Assembly: GCA_949357655.1 (NCBI GenBank)
Contig: CASHTG010000019.1
Coordinates: 1,054,001-1,118,000 of the forward strand
Length of the DNA stretch: 64,000 bases
Source: Parascedosporium putredinis
Taxonomy: Eukaryota > Ascomycota > Sordariomycetes > Microascales > Microascaceae
Direction of reading: 5' to 3'
The position numbers and the translations under genes are program-made. Below are positions 1-12,021 of the stretch, one piece after another (the stretch's first letter is position 1; each line of letters opens with the position of its first letter). The notes under the pieces are model-generated. The model did not search any database. It saw nothing but the letters and a program-made list of their open reading frames with translations, and was not told the DNA's origin.

Positions 1-239
1 ATCACAACAATCTCTCATCACCAGAAGTAAGTTGATTCCCAAGGTGGCATCTGCCCCAATTCTATAGCCCATTCCACCTTATGGATGGTATTCCTTGCTT
101 CGAAGAGCTCGGGAAACAATTGTTTTGTTGTTCATGAGACTCTCGGGGCAAGGAATACTAGCTTTACTTTGCCTGCTTCATCCAGCGAAGCTTCCTGGAG
201 CTATCGGATGCTAACTATCTCTTCGCAGCCGAGTTCAAG

Positions 240-411
240 ATGAGAGCTAAGTGGAGAAAGAAGAGAGTTCGACGCCTCAAGCGCAAGAGAAGAAAGATGA
301 GAGCCAGATCGTAAGTTGTTTCTAAAGCTACTTCGCTTTCCCTCGCTTCTACCTACCTGCTGGGTGGTGATGTTGGGCTCAATTGCTGACTCGAGTTTTT
401 CTAGCAAATAA
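240..411 (+). CDS. RPL41: 60S ribosomal protein L41 (eL41)
   Basis: This is the 25-residue, Arg/Lys-rich protein of the large ribosomal subunit, among the smallest known eukaryotic proteins. The ATG at 240 opens MRAKWRKKRVRRLKRKRRKM, which matches the eL41 family almost residue for residue. Exon 1 (240-310) ends after two bases of a serine codon. A 94-nt intron (311-404) has a GTAAGT donor, a CTGAC branch-like site and a CTAG acceptor. Exon 2 (405-411) supplies only the last base of the serine codon, one lysine and TAA, so the protein ends in the family-typical RSK. Upstream, CTAAC at 211-215 followed by CAG at 226-228 looks like the end of a 5'-UTR intron just before the ATG. No frameshift is present. 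The identity is seen directly; only the 5'-UTR intron is inferred. Confidence 0.95.
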
Positions 412-2245
412 ATGCATTCTGAAGCTTGCCAACCAAGCCCGCCTTGAAACCTAAGCGAATTAGAGGGGCAAACACCAAACTGGAGCTTTCGAAACGCCTC
501 TTGTCGGCCACACCATGCCCTCACGCGACCTTGGGCCTCGCCATTCTCCCATGGATCTGAACTCTGTACACGGGAGCGGGATGCTGGTCGATCATCGAAG
601 GAGGCGAGCTTCCTCGCACTTGAAACGACGGTTTAGGGGTGGAATGACAGTTTAGCTGGTTGGGTTTTTTTCAGAATGTCTTTATGGACAGGCAAAGAAG
701 TCATCGCCCACACGAGTCGGGTGGTCTTGAAGCCTGCGATAGCCCGCTGCAAATATAAATTAATGGGTCTTTGATCTCGTACACATACTCCTTGACTTTC
801 TTTCTCGCCGTGACTCGCCGCTCTAGTCTTGTTCTATTGATCCAGTCCATGTTGCTCCAACTGAGCTGCGCGGCCCCTCGTTGATGCCCAATACGGCACC
901 TCGAGCCTTGTAGAGCTTCTAACAAGCTCTCCGAAGGCTCAATTTACCACAGCCGTACAGCACACTTTGCCTGGTTATTGCCCACCGTATTCCCTATTTT
1001 GTGGGCATATGTGAAAAACTTCGCTTCAGTCAAGGCCCCATTCCAAAGGGCAGGCGCGACTCCACTCCATTCGAATTTTCCACCCCGGTCAAACCGGGTC
1101 TGCTATTTTATCCCAAGCTCGCCCAAACATCGAAGCAAACACGCACTTGCGTTTCCTTTGTAATTTGACTTTCGCAAGGGCTCCCATTTATAAGTGGATA
1201 TTGCGTCAGAAGGGAGAGTTTCCTGGCCCAATTGGGATAAGACGAGCCGTTTAGCTCCGAGCTTAGGAGGCTTGTCGCATTCACTGTGTTCCCGCCACCT
1301 CGATGTAATATTGATGATATCTTGATGAATCAATGCTGCCAACTGTTCCCCACGACTCTTTCCGGTGGGGAGTGTATGGACGGCGCTACGCATTAACTCG
1401 CTCCTTCCTTTGCAGAGAGTTCCGTTGACTGGGCAGAGCTACCTGAGAGCGGTCCTTCCCTCCAACAGCTCAAGTGCTATAGCCCGCGACGCGGCGCCAC
1501 ACTCGATTTCGCAGCATCATTGATGAGTAATAGCCTTCCCGTACCCTTGTGTTGGGGAAAGAGAAGCCTGCGTGTTTCTTTCTTCTGATCTACGCGTTTA
1601 CTTGCCTTACATAACTAATAACTGGGACGGAACCCAATGGCTTTGCCGAACGTAGTCAGGCGGGTACCTTCTAGGGAGAGTGCGAATCACAGGCACGAAA
1701 GGATTATTGATAAGACTTTGAGTCACTGCGAACGGGGAAGCAGCGAAGCGGGCTTAGAAGAGCGGTAGAAGCTGGGCTGCGATGCCGATCCAAACTCCCT
1801 CCGGACTAAGACGACCGGAGGGGGTCTAGGACACCCAATGACAGTGATGGAGGTAGTCGCCAGGAGACAAACATAGATTGCTGGGATATCGTGTACAACC
1901 AGATAACGTCCACAACCGGTCTGGGTATTACGACTGGGCCAGGCGCATACGACGTCTGGGGTCAAGTGAACTCCTGTAACATAAGAGATGCCTCTATTCT
2001 AATCCTGCCTGGAGAAAAAGAAAGAAAAAAACTTGTTGAACTCGATGCGCTGAGCCAGAATTGGGCCACATGGGTTGTGGGTAGGAGTGCGCATCACGCG
2101 CTCCTAGATACAGTTTTCGTGCCCAGAAACCTTGTACTTTTCACAGTATATACAACTTGTAAGGCCAGAGAGCCCCCTCGTGTCATCGCAAATCGAGACT
2201 TGGCCGCTGGGTTACTTGGTGTTGCCTATCAAAGATAACGATAGT
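412..2245. other. Intergenic, RPL41 to MIC10 (convergent)
   Basis: This 1.8-kb stretch lies between the ends of two convergent genes. I checked both strands for spliced small genes, tRNA B boxes and repeats and recognised nothing. Open frames here reach about 115 codons and have no family resemblance. Confidence 0.6.
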
Positions 2246-2645
2246 TTAGGATTGGGTCTTGAGGTTCCTGGAAGCCTGCTTGAGGTTCCAGTTGCACTCC
2301 TCATACGCCCTACCGGCACCGAAGCCGGCACCGACAAAGGCGGGCCACGCGCGGCGCTTAAAGAGGAGCACGGAGAAGACAACGCCGAATCCGACGCCGA
2401 GGGTGGACTTGACAAGAAGGTTGGAGATGCATCGGTCCCACTATAGAATTAGGCATGGAGCCGGGTGTTAGCTTCTGTAAACGAATACGTTTATTTGCGA
2501 GGCCCGAATCCATATCTTGAAAGAGAAAAGGATATAGTGGGGGTCATAGGGGCTGCAAAAGACATTTGCGCACCTTCTCGTTGAGGAGAGCCTCGCTGAC
2601 GGGCCGCGAGATAGCCGAGGTTGAGGGCTGAGTAGAGCTCGACAT
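2246..2645 (-). CDS. MIC10: MICOS complex subunit Mic10
   Basis: Mic10 is the inner-membrane protein of the MICOS complex that bends membranes at crista junctions. Exon 1 (2645 down to 2574) encodes 24 residues ending in SEALLNEK. A 133-nt intron (2441-2573) has a GTGCGC donor and a CTATAG acceptor. Exon 2 (2440 down to 2246) begins WDRCISNLLVKSTLG. The total is 88 residues, the usual Mic10 size. Exon 2 has the two short membrane hairpin segments, each with the family glycine motif: GVGFG before FSVLLFKRRAWP, then GAGFGAG before RAYEEC. The positively charged KRR loop between them is also typical. Codons join in frame with no indel. The gene is divergent from URB2 and shares its upstream region. 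Confidence 0.93.
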
Positions 2646-3730
2646 TGTGGCGGATTGAATGCTGCTTGGATTGTCTGTGAAGACGTTCGCGAGTATTTTT
2701 ATGCGGGGAGCTGTATTTGCTGCAGCCGGATTGCGTAGTTGCCAAGGAATTGGTCAATTGAGGACGCGGTGGCGCGGGTGAGGTGGTCGTCGAATGTCCG
2801 AGTTTGAGGTTTATTCTCGTTCCATTCGGGATCTTGGGATCCTAGTGTTTTTGCTCACCACGTCTAACAAATCAAAAAGCATGGCAAGCAGCAGCAGCGG
2901 CCAAGTCTCGGGTCTCAGGGGACTTCCGATAAAGCCGGAGTTTAGCCGTGTTTTCTTCCTAGGACGAAATTCGGTTAGGTAATCCGTCCATGTTGGCTGC
3001 TGAGTCTACCAAGTTACACATTATTCTTCAGCACTTGTAGTTGAGGTTGCAGCGGGTTTAACCACCTACGGATGACCTAGGGAGTGCACGAGAACAAAGA
3101 GTGAATGAGCGGGGTGAAAGAATGACCATTGAACGGTTTTCGCGCTGCCGCGTGTGCGGTGCGCACATAGTATTGAGGCTGGCCCACTGTCCACTGAGAT
3201 GCTAAGCTGTAGAGCGATCTTGATACTACCTACCTGGCAACCGTAGACGTACTCGAGGTGGAAGACAGTACCCGGTTAAGGGTCTTCACCTCCATGGAGT
3301 TTGACAGAACCAGCAGTATGGGCCTCGATGTAGAGGGAAATCTAGTGCTTTAAACATGAACAATTGAACAGGTATCGCAAGATGGTCGCGATCATTTGAG
3401 CGTTCTCTTCGCATATGTATGCCGAAGCTTCGGCGATCTTACTCCAAGGCGAGGAGGGATAGAGCATCCCGCCTTATCTCGCTCTTGGCTCTGTTTGTCA
3501 ATTAACTAACAATGCTCTGAGAGTGGGTTTGGCGGCTCTTGCTTACTCACATTGATTTGAACATTCACAAAGGCGGTTGGCGGGGAGCGGGGGCGGTGAA
3601 AGCTAACTTCCGGTTCCGGATTGGCCGGCAGAATTTATTTTCCTAGATAATTTTCACTTCAATCCGCCTTCTGACAGAGAATGGAAGGAGGAGGAGAACG
3701 AAATTCGGTTCGGGAAGAGCGTATATTGCA
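2646..3730. promoter_or_regulatory. Divergent upstream region, MIC10 / URB2
   Basis: A shared 1.1-kb region between the MIC10 start (-) and the URB2 start (+). No TATA box or other named element stands out. No gene was recognised inside it. Confidence 0.4.
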
Positions 3731-6700
3731 ATGGTTTCGGACTCGGAAATGCCAGATGCTCCTTCTGGAGAAGAGGGCAGCTCACATGTACGTCTTTCAT
3801 TGCGAATATTTTTATTTTATTTTTGCGTTGACAGCACTAACATATCTATCACAGGCCAACCACACCCTCATCAGGGTTGTGAGAGGGCTAGACCAGGAGG
3901 GTCCTGGTGAAAATGGTGAAAAATTGGCGGAACTTTGGAATGCCTTGTCGCATAACGCCTCTGGCCAGTTCTATGCCGCGGAGCAGAGTACATTACGGTG
4001 GCTTCTCAAGGTGATGAACCCTTCAACGAAGTCACCCGGCGAGAGCGAGACCCTCCGGCGCTTCCCATTGACATGGAACATCCTGAACTGTGTATTCAAG
4101 CGCATCCCTCTTTTCTCGCTAGCGAAAGCCCTAGCGGATAGGAGGTTCATTTCCGTACTTCGCCAAACAGTCAAAGACCTATCGAGCCCCTCCGGAGAAG
4201 ACGACGTGACCGTCTCCTCGGATCGGAAGCGCAAGCGATCGACCCCAATCGGCTTTAAGCTCGACGACCTTAGGAAACCGACTGGGTGTCTAAAGTCTGC
4301 CGAAGCGCTATTTGAGGCGCTCAGTTCCCTCCTCTCCCGCCTCTCGTCTGTTGCTGAAGTATCCACGCGCGAAGCTGTTGGCGCGGAGCATGTCAGGTCT
4401 CTCTTCGCCTCTTCGGGAGCAGAATCCCTCGAACTCGTCGTACCGATGCTTGCAATCTGTTACAACTCACTCGAAGTCCATGGCGGCGACTTTGCCGTCA
4501 ACGTTTCTTGGGTCAAGGTTGCCTCCGACATCTGGGACCTGCGCCTTCGAAGCGGCACCGATACCCTTGAGATTGCGACTCGGGCGACTCAGACCACACT
4601 CGCCATGTTCGGACAGTTAGACGAGAAAGTCTGCCAAATCAGCGGAGAGGAGACCAAGTATCCTCATATTCCGGAACACGTCCGCAGGTCGTGGGCAACG
4701 GGGCTGCAGGATTTCCTGCAGCGCAACCTGTTCCTCCCCGCGCGGACAGCGTATACGAATTCCGCCGACCTCGAACCGTTGAACATGGCAGTCCTCATGA
4801 GCCAGCGCCATCTAAAGGTAACGGCCCCGGCCATCTACTTGCTAGCCCAAAACTCGCCTAAGCCCTTTGACGAAAAGTCCAAAGAAAAGGTTGAGGATTG
4901 GATCAATGAAGTTGTGAAAGCTGTTGACGGCTCACTTCGTAATGCTGCCTTGGATATCCGATCCCGGATCCTCGAGGGGATAATGGCGGAGGCCGAGGTG
5001 AATAGCATTCGAATCAGTGAACAAGTGTTGAGAGACATATGCTCCAAGTACGGCTTTGAGGAGGGCGTAGCGCGGTGGAGCATCTTGTCTTCTGCCCTGC
5101 GCCTAGACCCGGATATCCTGTTCGATCGCGACCAGAGCAGTCCCCTCCTGGATGAAATATTAAAAAGCATCTCTAGCCTCAACGGCTCTTCAGAAGGAGT
5201 GGACTGCTTGCAGCACGTGAACCACATTCTTGATGCCATCATCAAAGCATTTGTTAACGCCAAAGACATGCCAGGGTTCTTCAAGCTCTGGCATGGCCAA
5301 TTATTGGAAGCAAAGACAAGCTCGAGTCCCTGGCTCCAGCAGTCTATTCGGCGCAATAGTACCATTTTCGCACACCAGAGGCTGGAACTTGCAATCACGG
5401 TCAACCAGCTGCAAGATATTCTTGACTGGCTGGCCACACAGAGCCAAGAGAATCCGGAGCCTTTGCTTGTCATCGTTGACTCGATAGTTCATGGAATCGG
5501 CACGGCAGCATTTACGGATACGCTAGCGAAGAAAATCTCGACCATGGTGCTCGACACCTTGACGCCCAAATCTTCCTCAGCTTCTGCCTCCTCGCTCCGC
5601 TGGACTATTCTGAGCAAGGTCATTACATGGATTCGTCCGGAAGAGAGGAGAGCCTCTGGACTCGGGTTCAGCAAAACCTTGTGGCAGTCTTGCAGCTCGG
5701 TCAGTTATCGGACCAAGAGACGTTCGAGGCTTTTAAATTCATCTTCGTTGTCTGGTCTTTTATGACTCCAGATGGTGACCATCTTGGAGAGGTGTCCTCG
5801 CCTGCGATGGCGGCTATCTCAAGACTGACGAAAGAGGTTCCGGCAAAGGCGGGCAAGAAACTACCTGTCGAATGGAAGTTCCGCGACATTAATGACGCTT
5901 CTCCCCTCGCCCCTACCCAAGCTACGCCAGAGGCCTATCTTGCTACCTATCTAGACTACACCTTTGTTGAGTCGTCGCGTTTTCTCCCGTACGTTTTCTA
6001 CCCCAAGTCTTTCCTAGTTTGCCTGTACTAACCCGCAACAGTCTTGTGTTGAATGCTTCGGCCGACAGAATCTTCCCTGAGTACTTGGATGCTGTCCTTG
6101 AGCTCTTCGTCAAAAAGACCAAGAAACAACGGTCCAAGGCTGAGCTTAACGACTCGACGCCTGCCCTAGTCAAGCAGTTCTTTAGGGCTCTTATCTCGAA
6201 TGAGAACTTGATCAATAGCCGATCATTTATGGGTAAGCCGAAAATTGGGGATGACCAAGCGCTAAGCTTTTAAGAATGACCAATGACTAACGAACTCGCG
6301 ATACTCCAGATAACCTCATCGACCGTATAGTTTCTACTATGCGGAGCCAATTCAAAGTGAACGAAGATGAGATCTTGGACTCAAATCTTGCCTCACTCTT
6401 CTTAGAGATCCCCAACGACTGCCTGACTCGACCCCAGAGAGAACTCGCCGCTAACATGATCTTGGAGCGACTCGAATCTTTGGAGGCCAAGAAGGAGATC
6501 ATGCCATCGCAATGGAAGTTGGTTTTGGCGGTGCTAACCAAACTAATGAAAAGATCAACGTTTTGTGAGGTATTTGATCACTCGGGTTCCTACCGTTTTA
6601 GTGGAGTGTGCTAACCGCGCTTATAGAGTCTTGACTTCAATCGCCTGGTAACTTTGGCAGAGCAAGTCTCGCGCTCTTTGGGTCCGGCTCCGAACCTCAC

Positions 6701-8399
6701 AGCATCGACGAGACGCGCGGACTTGCTTCTATCTATCAAGACTTTGCATTCCATGTACTCACGTATGTCATGTTCTTGAAGCACCATCTCATTCTGGACG
6801 ACCCCATTCTAACTAATGTAGGCTAATGGCGAACGACTTTGACCACCGCGGCAAGACATGGTTTGAGGACGCATCAGTATACGTCAAGACCTGCCCTACC
6901 GATGACAAGTCGACGCACAAGTGCCGGCTCCGGCTGTATCTCTTGAAAGCGTTGGCCGGGGTACTCTCGACGTCCTCCTACCTCAATGCCTCGTCGTCTC
7001 CGCTTGTGCCCGAGGTTGTGAGAACGAAGCTTGCGGAAGCCATCTCTTCTACCCTGAAGAAGTGTGGGAAGCACCTAAAGAAACAACCGGAGGAGTTGGA
7101 GACGGGCATGTATGTCTATACCATGCTAGCGGCCCTGGAATGTGCGGATGTGGTGCAAGCCTCGCAACTCGATAACAAATCGGTGCCTGTCGATGAGCTG
7201 TCCGTGATGAGCACGAGAGGTATCTTTTCGCACCGCCTGAGCGGCTGGAAAATACGGGCATTCCTCCTCAGGCATTACCCTGATGCAGTAGATCGGATCC
7301 TGGGTCCGATTGGCCCGGGACGGGAGGAAGCACATAGGCAGCAGGCACTGGACGTTCTAAGAGATCGCGATCTGCCGCCGCTCGTGTTAGAGTGTACCAA
7401 TGTAGCGCTGCAGTCGCTCAGGGTTGACGGGGACCGCCTCCTTTTCTTGAAGGATCTGATTGATAGACTCGAGTTTGGATCGGATGCTGAAGGCCAGTTG
7501 ATCGCTATCCGATGCGTAGTGCAATCTCTTGCCGGTAAGTCCTTCTCACCACTGAGTCGCGATAACGCGGCAATGCGTGGCCAACCCATACTAACAAACA
7601 CCGTCTTGTATAGCTTCGCCACCTTCGAGCAGCTTCAAGGACTACGATCTGTCTGCCGCTTACACCATGCTTGCCCAAAAGTCTCTCCAGGCCGATAGCG
7701 GGGCGAGGTTCGGCAAGATCTGCAATATCCTACACGTCATCCTCGATTCCAACGCGGGCCACATCGCGCAGTGGAACATCGAAGAGACACTTTCGCTCGT
7801 AGCCGTCATTTGCTCCGATTGCGCTTCCGCGAGCAGACTGACGACCTCGGCCAAGACTTTCTATCACCTCTGCAAACTCGTCGAGGCGATCCTGAAGAGG
7901 TACCGCCTCCGTCTTGAGGGTCATTTTCACCTCCTTATCACAGCGATGCAATCCTACTCACGGCCCTACTCCTGCACCCATACGATTCTGGGCGGGGTCT
8001 TGGGCCGCGCCGCCACTCAATATGGGGCGGACGTATCCAGGCTGGGAGGAGGACGCGACGGCGTACAACCGGCTTCTGACACTCATCTGCGAGCCGACTG
8101 TGGGATCCGTGACACGGTCTCACCATGGTGGCATGCTTGATGCGGCGGCGGACGTGGCAAAGAGGTCAGCGGGCCGGCAGGTTTACCTTGTGCTCACGAC
8201 GTACGTGAGGCTACAGATGCAGGTAGGCGTGCCGCGGCCCGTGAGAGAGGCTCTAGAGCCGGGCGTCAACGCGATATTCGACGTGACGCCGGGTGAGGTG
8301 CGAAGAGTGATGAATGATGGGTTGGACAAGGCCGGAAGGGAGATTCTCGGGGATTTGTACAGGCGGTATAGAATGTTTGGTAAGTGGACGGGCAAGTAG
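3731..8399 (+). CDS. URB2: Nucleolar 27S pre-rRNA processing protein Urb2/Npa2
   Basis: Urb2 is a large nucleolar helical-repeat protein needed early in 60S subunit assembly. The C-terminal part (about the last 150 residues) carries the Urb2/Npa2 signature, with the block RLLTLICEPTV, a QVYLVLTTYVR stretch and a MFGKW-like end. I chose ATG 3731 because its 19-codon exon ends in phase at the 67-nt intron 3788-3854 (GTACGT, CTAAC, CACAG). An earlier in-frame-looking ATG at 3681 does not. Further introns are 5989-6041, 6233-6309, 6570-6626, 6763-6821 and 7535-7613. Single-base deletions are inferred at about 5639, somewhere in exon 6627-6762, and twice near 7950-8040. With four bases restored, the coding length gives about 1426 residues. 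Function rests on the C-terminal domain; the middle is weakly conserved. Confidence 0.85.
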
Positions 8400-9279
8400 C
8401 GGTGCCACAGCGAGAGGAGCCCGTAGATGTAGGGTCATACGAGCTGTGTAAATAGACGGGGAGCTAGCTACGTTGCTGAACGACAAGGCAAGAATGTGTT
8501 GAACAGACAGAGCAAAACAAAATAGAAGTAAATAATCCTACTTAATTTTGAACTGTACTGTATTCTTTGCACTTTAGATTGGCATTGATACGAAGTAGAT
8601 ATGATTGCTGCCGGTGAACTGTCTCGATCCCTGATTCTTTCTCTTCCTCTTTCGCTCTGTTGCTTGGATTGCTCCGCGACGCAGCTCGCGCCCGTTAGGC
8701 CATTGGGTCCTTGTGAAGCTGTGTCGAAATGCAGGGACCGATCACTCTTGTTGCAATGGAGTCATGGATCTACTAGACCCATCATCTATGGAAGGATATA
8801 AGCACGATCCTGGCGGCCGCCCGAGCTCTGACGATGCTGGTGGATCGACACTGTCTTTCCGAGAATGAACCAATTGATTTTCACATGATTGAGCTGGCTT
8901 GGAGATTTGGCCCGTGCAGATGCATTGGATCAATTGCTTTTCTCACCTCAGCACCTTAGTGAAACCTGGAGCAAGCATCGAATCCGTTTCTTCGGTACCT
9001 CCCCTCCATTGACCCCCTAATAAAGCTGAGCTAGCTCTTAAACCAAAAAGAAAAAAACGAGGGGAAAGAACAAACAAGCGATAGAAAAGAACTGGCAAAT
9101 CCACCGGCAAATCAATTCCTGCGCAACCCGACTGTATATACATCAATACATTTCTCCGCTGAATAGCTCTATCTGGTCCTTCAATACTCGTCGCGATCCT
9201 GTCCTCCTGAAGCTCCGCCGAATGTCCTAATCGTCTTCCCACTCGACGCAGTTCGTTTCCTGCTCACAAACTCCCCTCC
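8400..9279. other. Intergenic, URB2 to TSC10
   Basis: This stretch should hold the URB2 3' end and the TSC10 promoter. The last 60 bases before the TSC10 ATG are C-rich. No gene or repeat was recognised. Confidence 0.5.
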
Positions 9280-10577
9280 ATGGAGAGCTCACACACACTC
9301 TGGATCGTCGCCTCCACAGCTGTAGCCGTTTTCGCAGCTTTCATAATGGGTCTTTTCGGGCGCAATCAGATGCCTGTCGATGGCAAGGTATGCGACTCGT
9401 TCGTTCTAGCCGGGTCTCCGTCCACGACCCGGCTGCTCCGGCCTCGCCACCTATTGCGACCTATTGCGAGATTGCTAACGTCTTGGGATCTTAGACCGTA
9501 CTGATCACGGGCGCGTCCGAGGAATGGGCCTCGCGGTTGCCAAGCAGCTCGCCGCGAAAGGAGCCAACGTCATCATTGTCTCCCGCAGCGTAGGCAAGCT
9601 CGAGGAAGCTCTTGTTCTTCTCAAGGTTCGTGTCCCACATTTTTTTCCCCGTCTTTCTTGATGTCGCCTTGGGACCCCAATCCCCCGGTTGGGGTGCACC
9701 CTCGCTGCTCTTGCTTTTCTTTTGGCCCCTCGTGACCCCCTCTTCCACATAGTTAGCTAACTCTTCCCCCTTCTGTCTCGATAGGCATCGGCAAAGAACC
9801 CCAAAACCCAGCGATTCCACTACATCTCCGCCGACGTCTCCCTTCCCGATTACGCCGGCCCCCTACTCGCGGAAGCCATCGCCTGGAACGCGGGCCGGGC
9901 CCCAGACGTTGTCTGGTGCATAGCCGGCATGTGCGCCCCTGGCCTCTTTGCCGAGACGCCCTTCTCTAGCCTCCGCGAGCACATGGATATCAACTTTTAC
10001 GGAGCGGCCGAGATGTCGCACGCTATCCTGCGCGAGTGGCTCCGCCCGGACGGCCCGGTCAACGAGCCCCTAAACACTTGGTGTTCACCGCCAGTGTCGT
10101 TGCTTTCTATACCGTGGCCGGCTACGGCGCCTACGCCCCGGCCAAGAGCGCCATCCGCGCGCTCGCCGACACCATCTCCCAGGAGGTCATGCTCTACCCG
10201 CAAAAGGTGGAGGTCCATGTCGTGTACCCTGGCACGATTGACTCCCGGGGCTGGAAAAGGAGAATAAGCTCAAGCCCGAGATCACGCTGCTGCTCGAGAA
10301 AGACGACCCCGTCCAGAGCGCGGAGGAAGTGGCAAGCCGGGCCATCGCCGGGCTTGAGCGGGGAGACTTCTTCATCACTGTCTCTTGGCTCGGTCACCTC
10401 ATGAAATGGGGCGCCATGGGAGGTTCTTTGAGGAATAGCTGGGTGATTGATACCCTGATGATGGTGGTGACGGCGTTTGCCTGGATCATTGCGCAACCCG
10501 TCATCCTCGGCACGGTCAGGAAATTTGCCAAGCAGAATGGCCATCCGAGCACCTACAAGAAGAAGACTGGCGCTTGA
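9280..10577 (+). CDS. TSC10: 3-ketodihydrosphingosine reductase
   Basis: This is an NADPH-dependent short-chain dehydrogenase of the endoplasmic reticulum. It reduces 3-ketosphinganine to dihydrosphingosine, the second step of sphingolipid synthesis. Visible features are an N-terminal membrane segment (about residues 8-26), the nucleotide-binding glycine motif after TVLITGAS, an NFYG block, and the catalytic YAPAK preceded by a serine in TASVVAF. A hydrophobic C-terminal segment (TLMMVVTAFAWIIAQPVIL) precedes a lysine-rich end. Introns are 9388-9494 (GTATGC) and 9626-9784 (GTTCGT). Three homopolymer deletions break the frame, at about 9521 (G), 10067-10070 (C) and 10244-10246 (C). Restoring them gives 344 residues. 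The 3' end faces the zeta-like gene. Confidence 0.93.
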
Positions 10578-10993
10578 TTTGCTCCTTGATCGCGTTTTCT
10601 TCTCTTCTTTCCTTTCCTTTTCCTTCAATGTTTCCTCTGTATATTTCTAAGGGATGGGCGGCTTCACATTTGGTAGCTTGAATCACGAGAATAGCCCAAG
10701 GAAAAAAGTGTACGTGTACGAGAGCTTCTTGAATGTACAACAAGGCGAGAATCGGCGGGTGGTGCGCAGCGAACGAGGCACGTTTCTTCAATGAACATGG
10801 GATCCCCTCCCTTCAATCTCACATTACCTATACCCTAATCCCTCATGAGCAGGTTGTCTTCTGGGTGGAACTATAACGCGGAACAATTACTGGCTGCTTA
10901 TTTATATATATTTTACTCTTACCATCCATTACCCTGGACATGGCCTTGTTTCTTTATGAATTCACTTCACTCCACCGTGCATTTTACTTGGCG
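10578..10993. other. Convergent 3' region, TSC10 / zeta-like kinase
   Basis: This 416-nt stretch should contain both 3' UTRs and poly(A) sites. No further gene or motif was recognised. Confidence 0.5.
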
Positions 10994-12021
10994 CTACTCT
11001 AACGCCCCGAGACGCATAACGTTGAAATTCTTCTTGCCAGAACAACCCGGCGCACTTGGGAATTGCAAAGGAAGCAGGGGTGGGAACTCTTGGTCCTGTT
11101 TCTCTCTTGTCCAGAGCGGCGCCAGCAGTGCCCTGACCTCTGCCAGGCCCTCGGCCGCGGCTTCTACCCCGCCAAGGAACGCAATGTCTTGCTCGGCCAA
11201 ATGCTTCTCTTCTTCGCTGAGCGGGCGCAGCCTTTCCCTCTTCACCACATCCACCACGGACCCCTCGAGCTTGCCGGCCCTCCTCTCCGACCCGAAGGCG
11301 ACAAGGTTCCCCCTCCGCACGACGAGAACCTGGTCGACGCCCTCTTCGGCATCGATCCACTCGGCAGAGGCGACCAGTCCCGCGTAAGAAACGTCGTGGA
11401 TCTTCTTGGGCGTCAGCCGCAGCGGCAGGCCCTTGGACCCGGCCTCGGGCAGCTGGCGATGGAACCGGGTGAGTATGCCCAGGCGACTGAGCCCCTCGGG
11501 GACGGCGAGCACGGCGACCTCGACGCGGTAGCCGCCGCGGTGAAAGGCCTTGGCGAGATCGATAAAGTCGTTGGGGTGGCGGCACGCGCTCTCGAGGAGG
11601 ACGTCGACGCGGCGCGAGATGGCAGCTTCGCAGGCCATGGCGAGCCACCGCCGCGCGTCGGCGCCCGAGGCGCGGGATGCGAGGAAGGAGTCCTGCTTGG
11701 CGAGGGTGGCGTAGGCCGGGTGGAATCGCTTATACGTGTCCGCGATGAAGTGTACGGGCACGCGCTCTGGGCCGCCGCCGCCGCCGCCGCCGGGCTGGAG
11801 GTGGGACCGGTGACGGGCTAGGGCGGCGTGGAGGACGGGGGCGGTGCGGGTTTTGCCGGCGCCCGTTTGGCCGACAAGAAGGACTGCGAGGGGTTTGGTG
11901 TCGGGCGCATTTGTGAGGAGGGGGACGTCGGGGGAATTCGGAGGAGGATGGCGGATGTGAAGATGTGTTGTGATTCGGATTCGGAGAGGGTGTAGCCGGC
12001 GAGGTCGGCTGGGGGAAGCAT
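10994..12021 (-). CDS. Zeta-toxin-fold P-loop kinase domain protein
   Basis: This gene belongs to the zeta toxin / UDP-N-acetylglucosamine kinase-like P-loop family, which is common in fungal genomes with no assigned role. A Walker A loop, GQTGAGKT, lies at about residues 51-58. It is followed by HFIADTYKRFHP, and ARRW and LLESACRHP in the positions where the family has its substrate and helix contacts. The C-terminal third is a variable charged helical region. There is no signal peptide, membrane segment or visible intron. One frame break at 11930-11934 (a run of five G on the + strand) separates the first 30 codons from the rest; about 342 residues are expected if a single base was lost. 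No antitoxin-like partner sits beside it. A toxic role is not implied; a housekeeping or nucleotide-sugar kinase role is equally possible. Confidence 0.75.

Noticed and set aside
3220..3245. U1 snRNA-like 5' end (TACTACCTACCTGGCAACC)
   Set aside because: Only partial similarity to the U1 5' end and no Sm site or stem-loops downstream.
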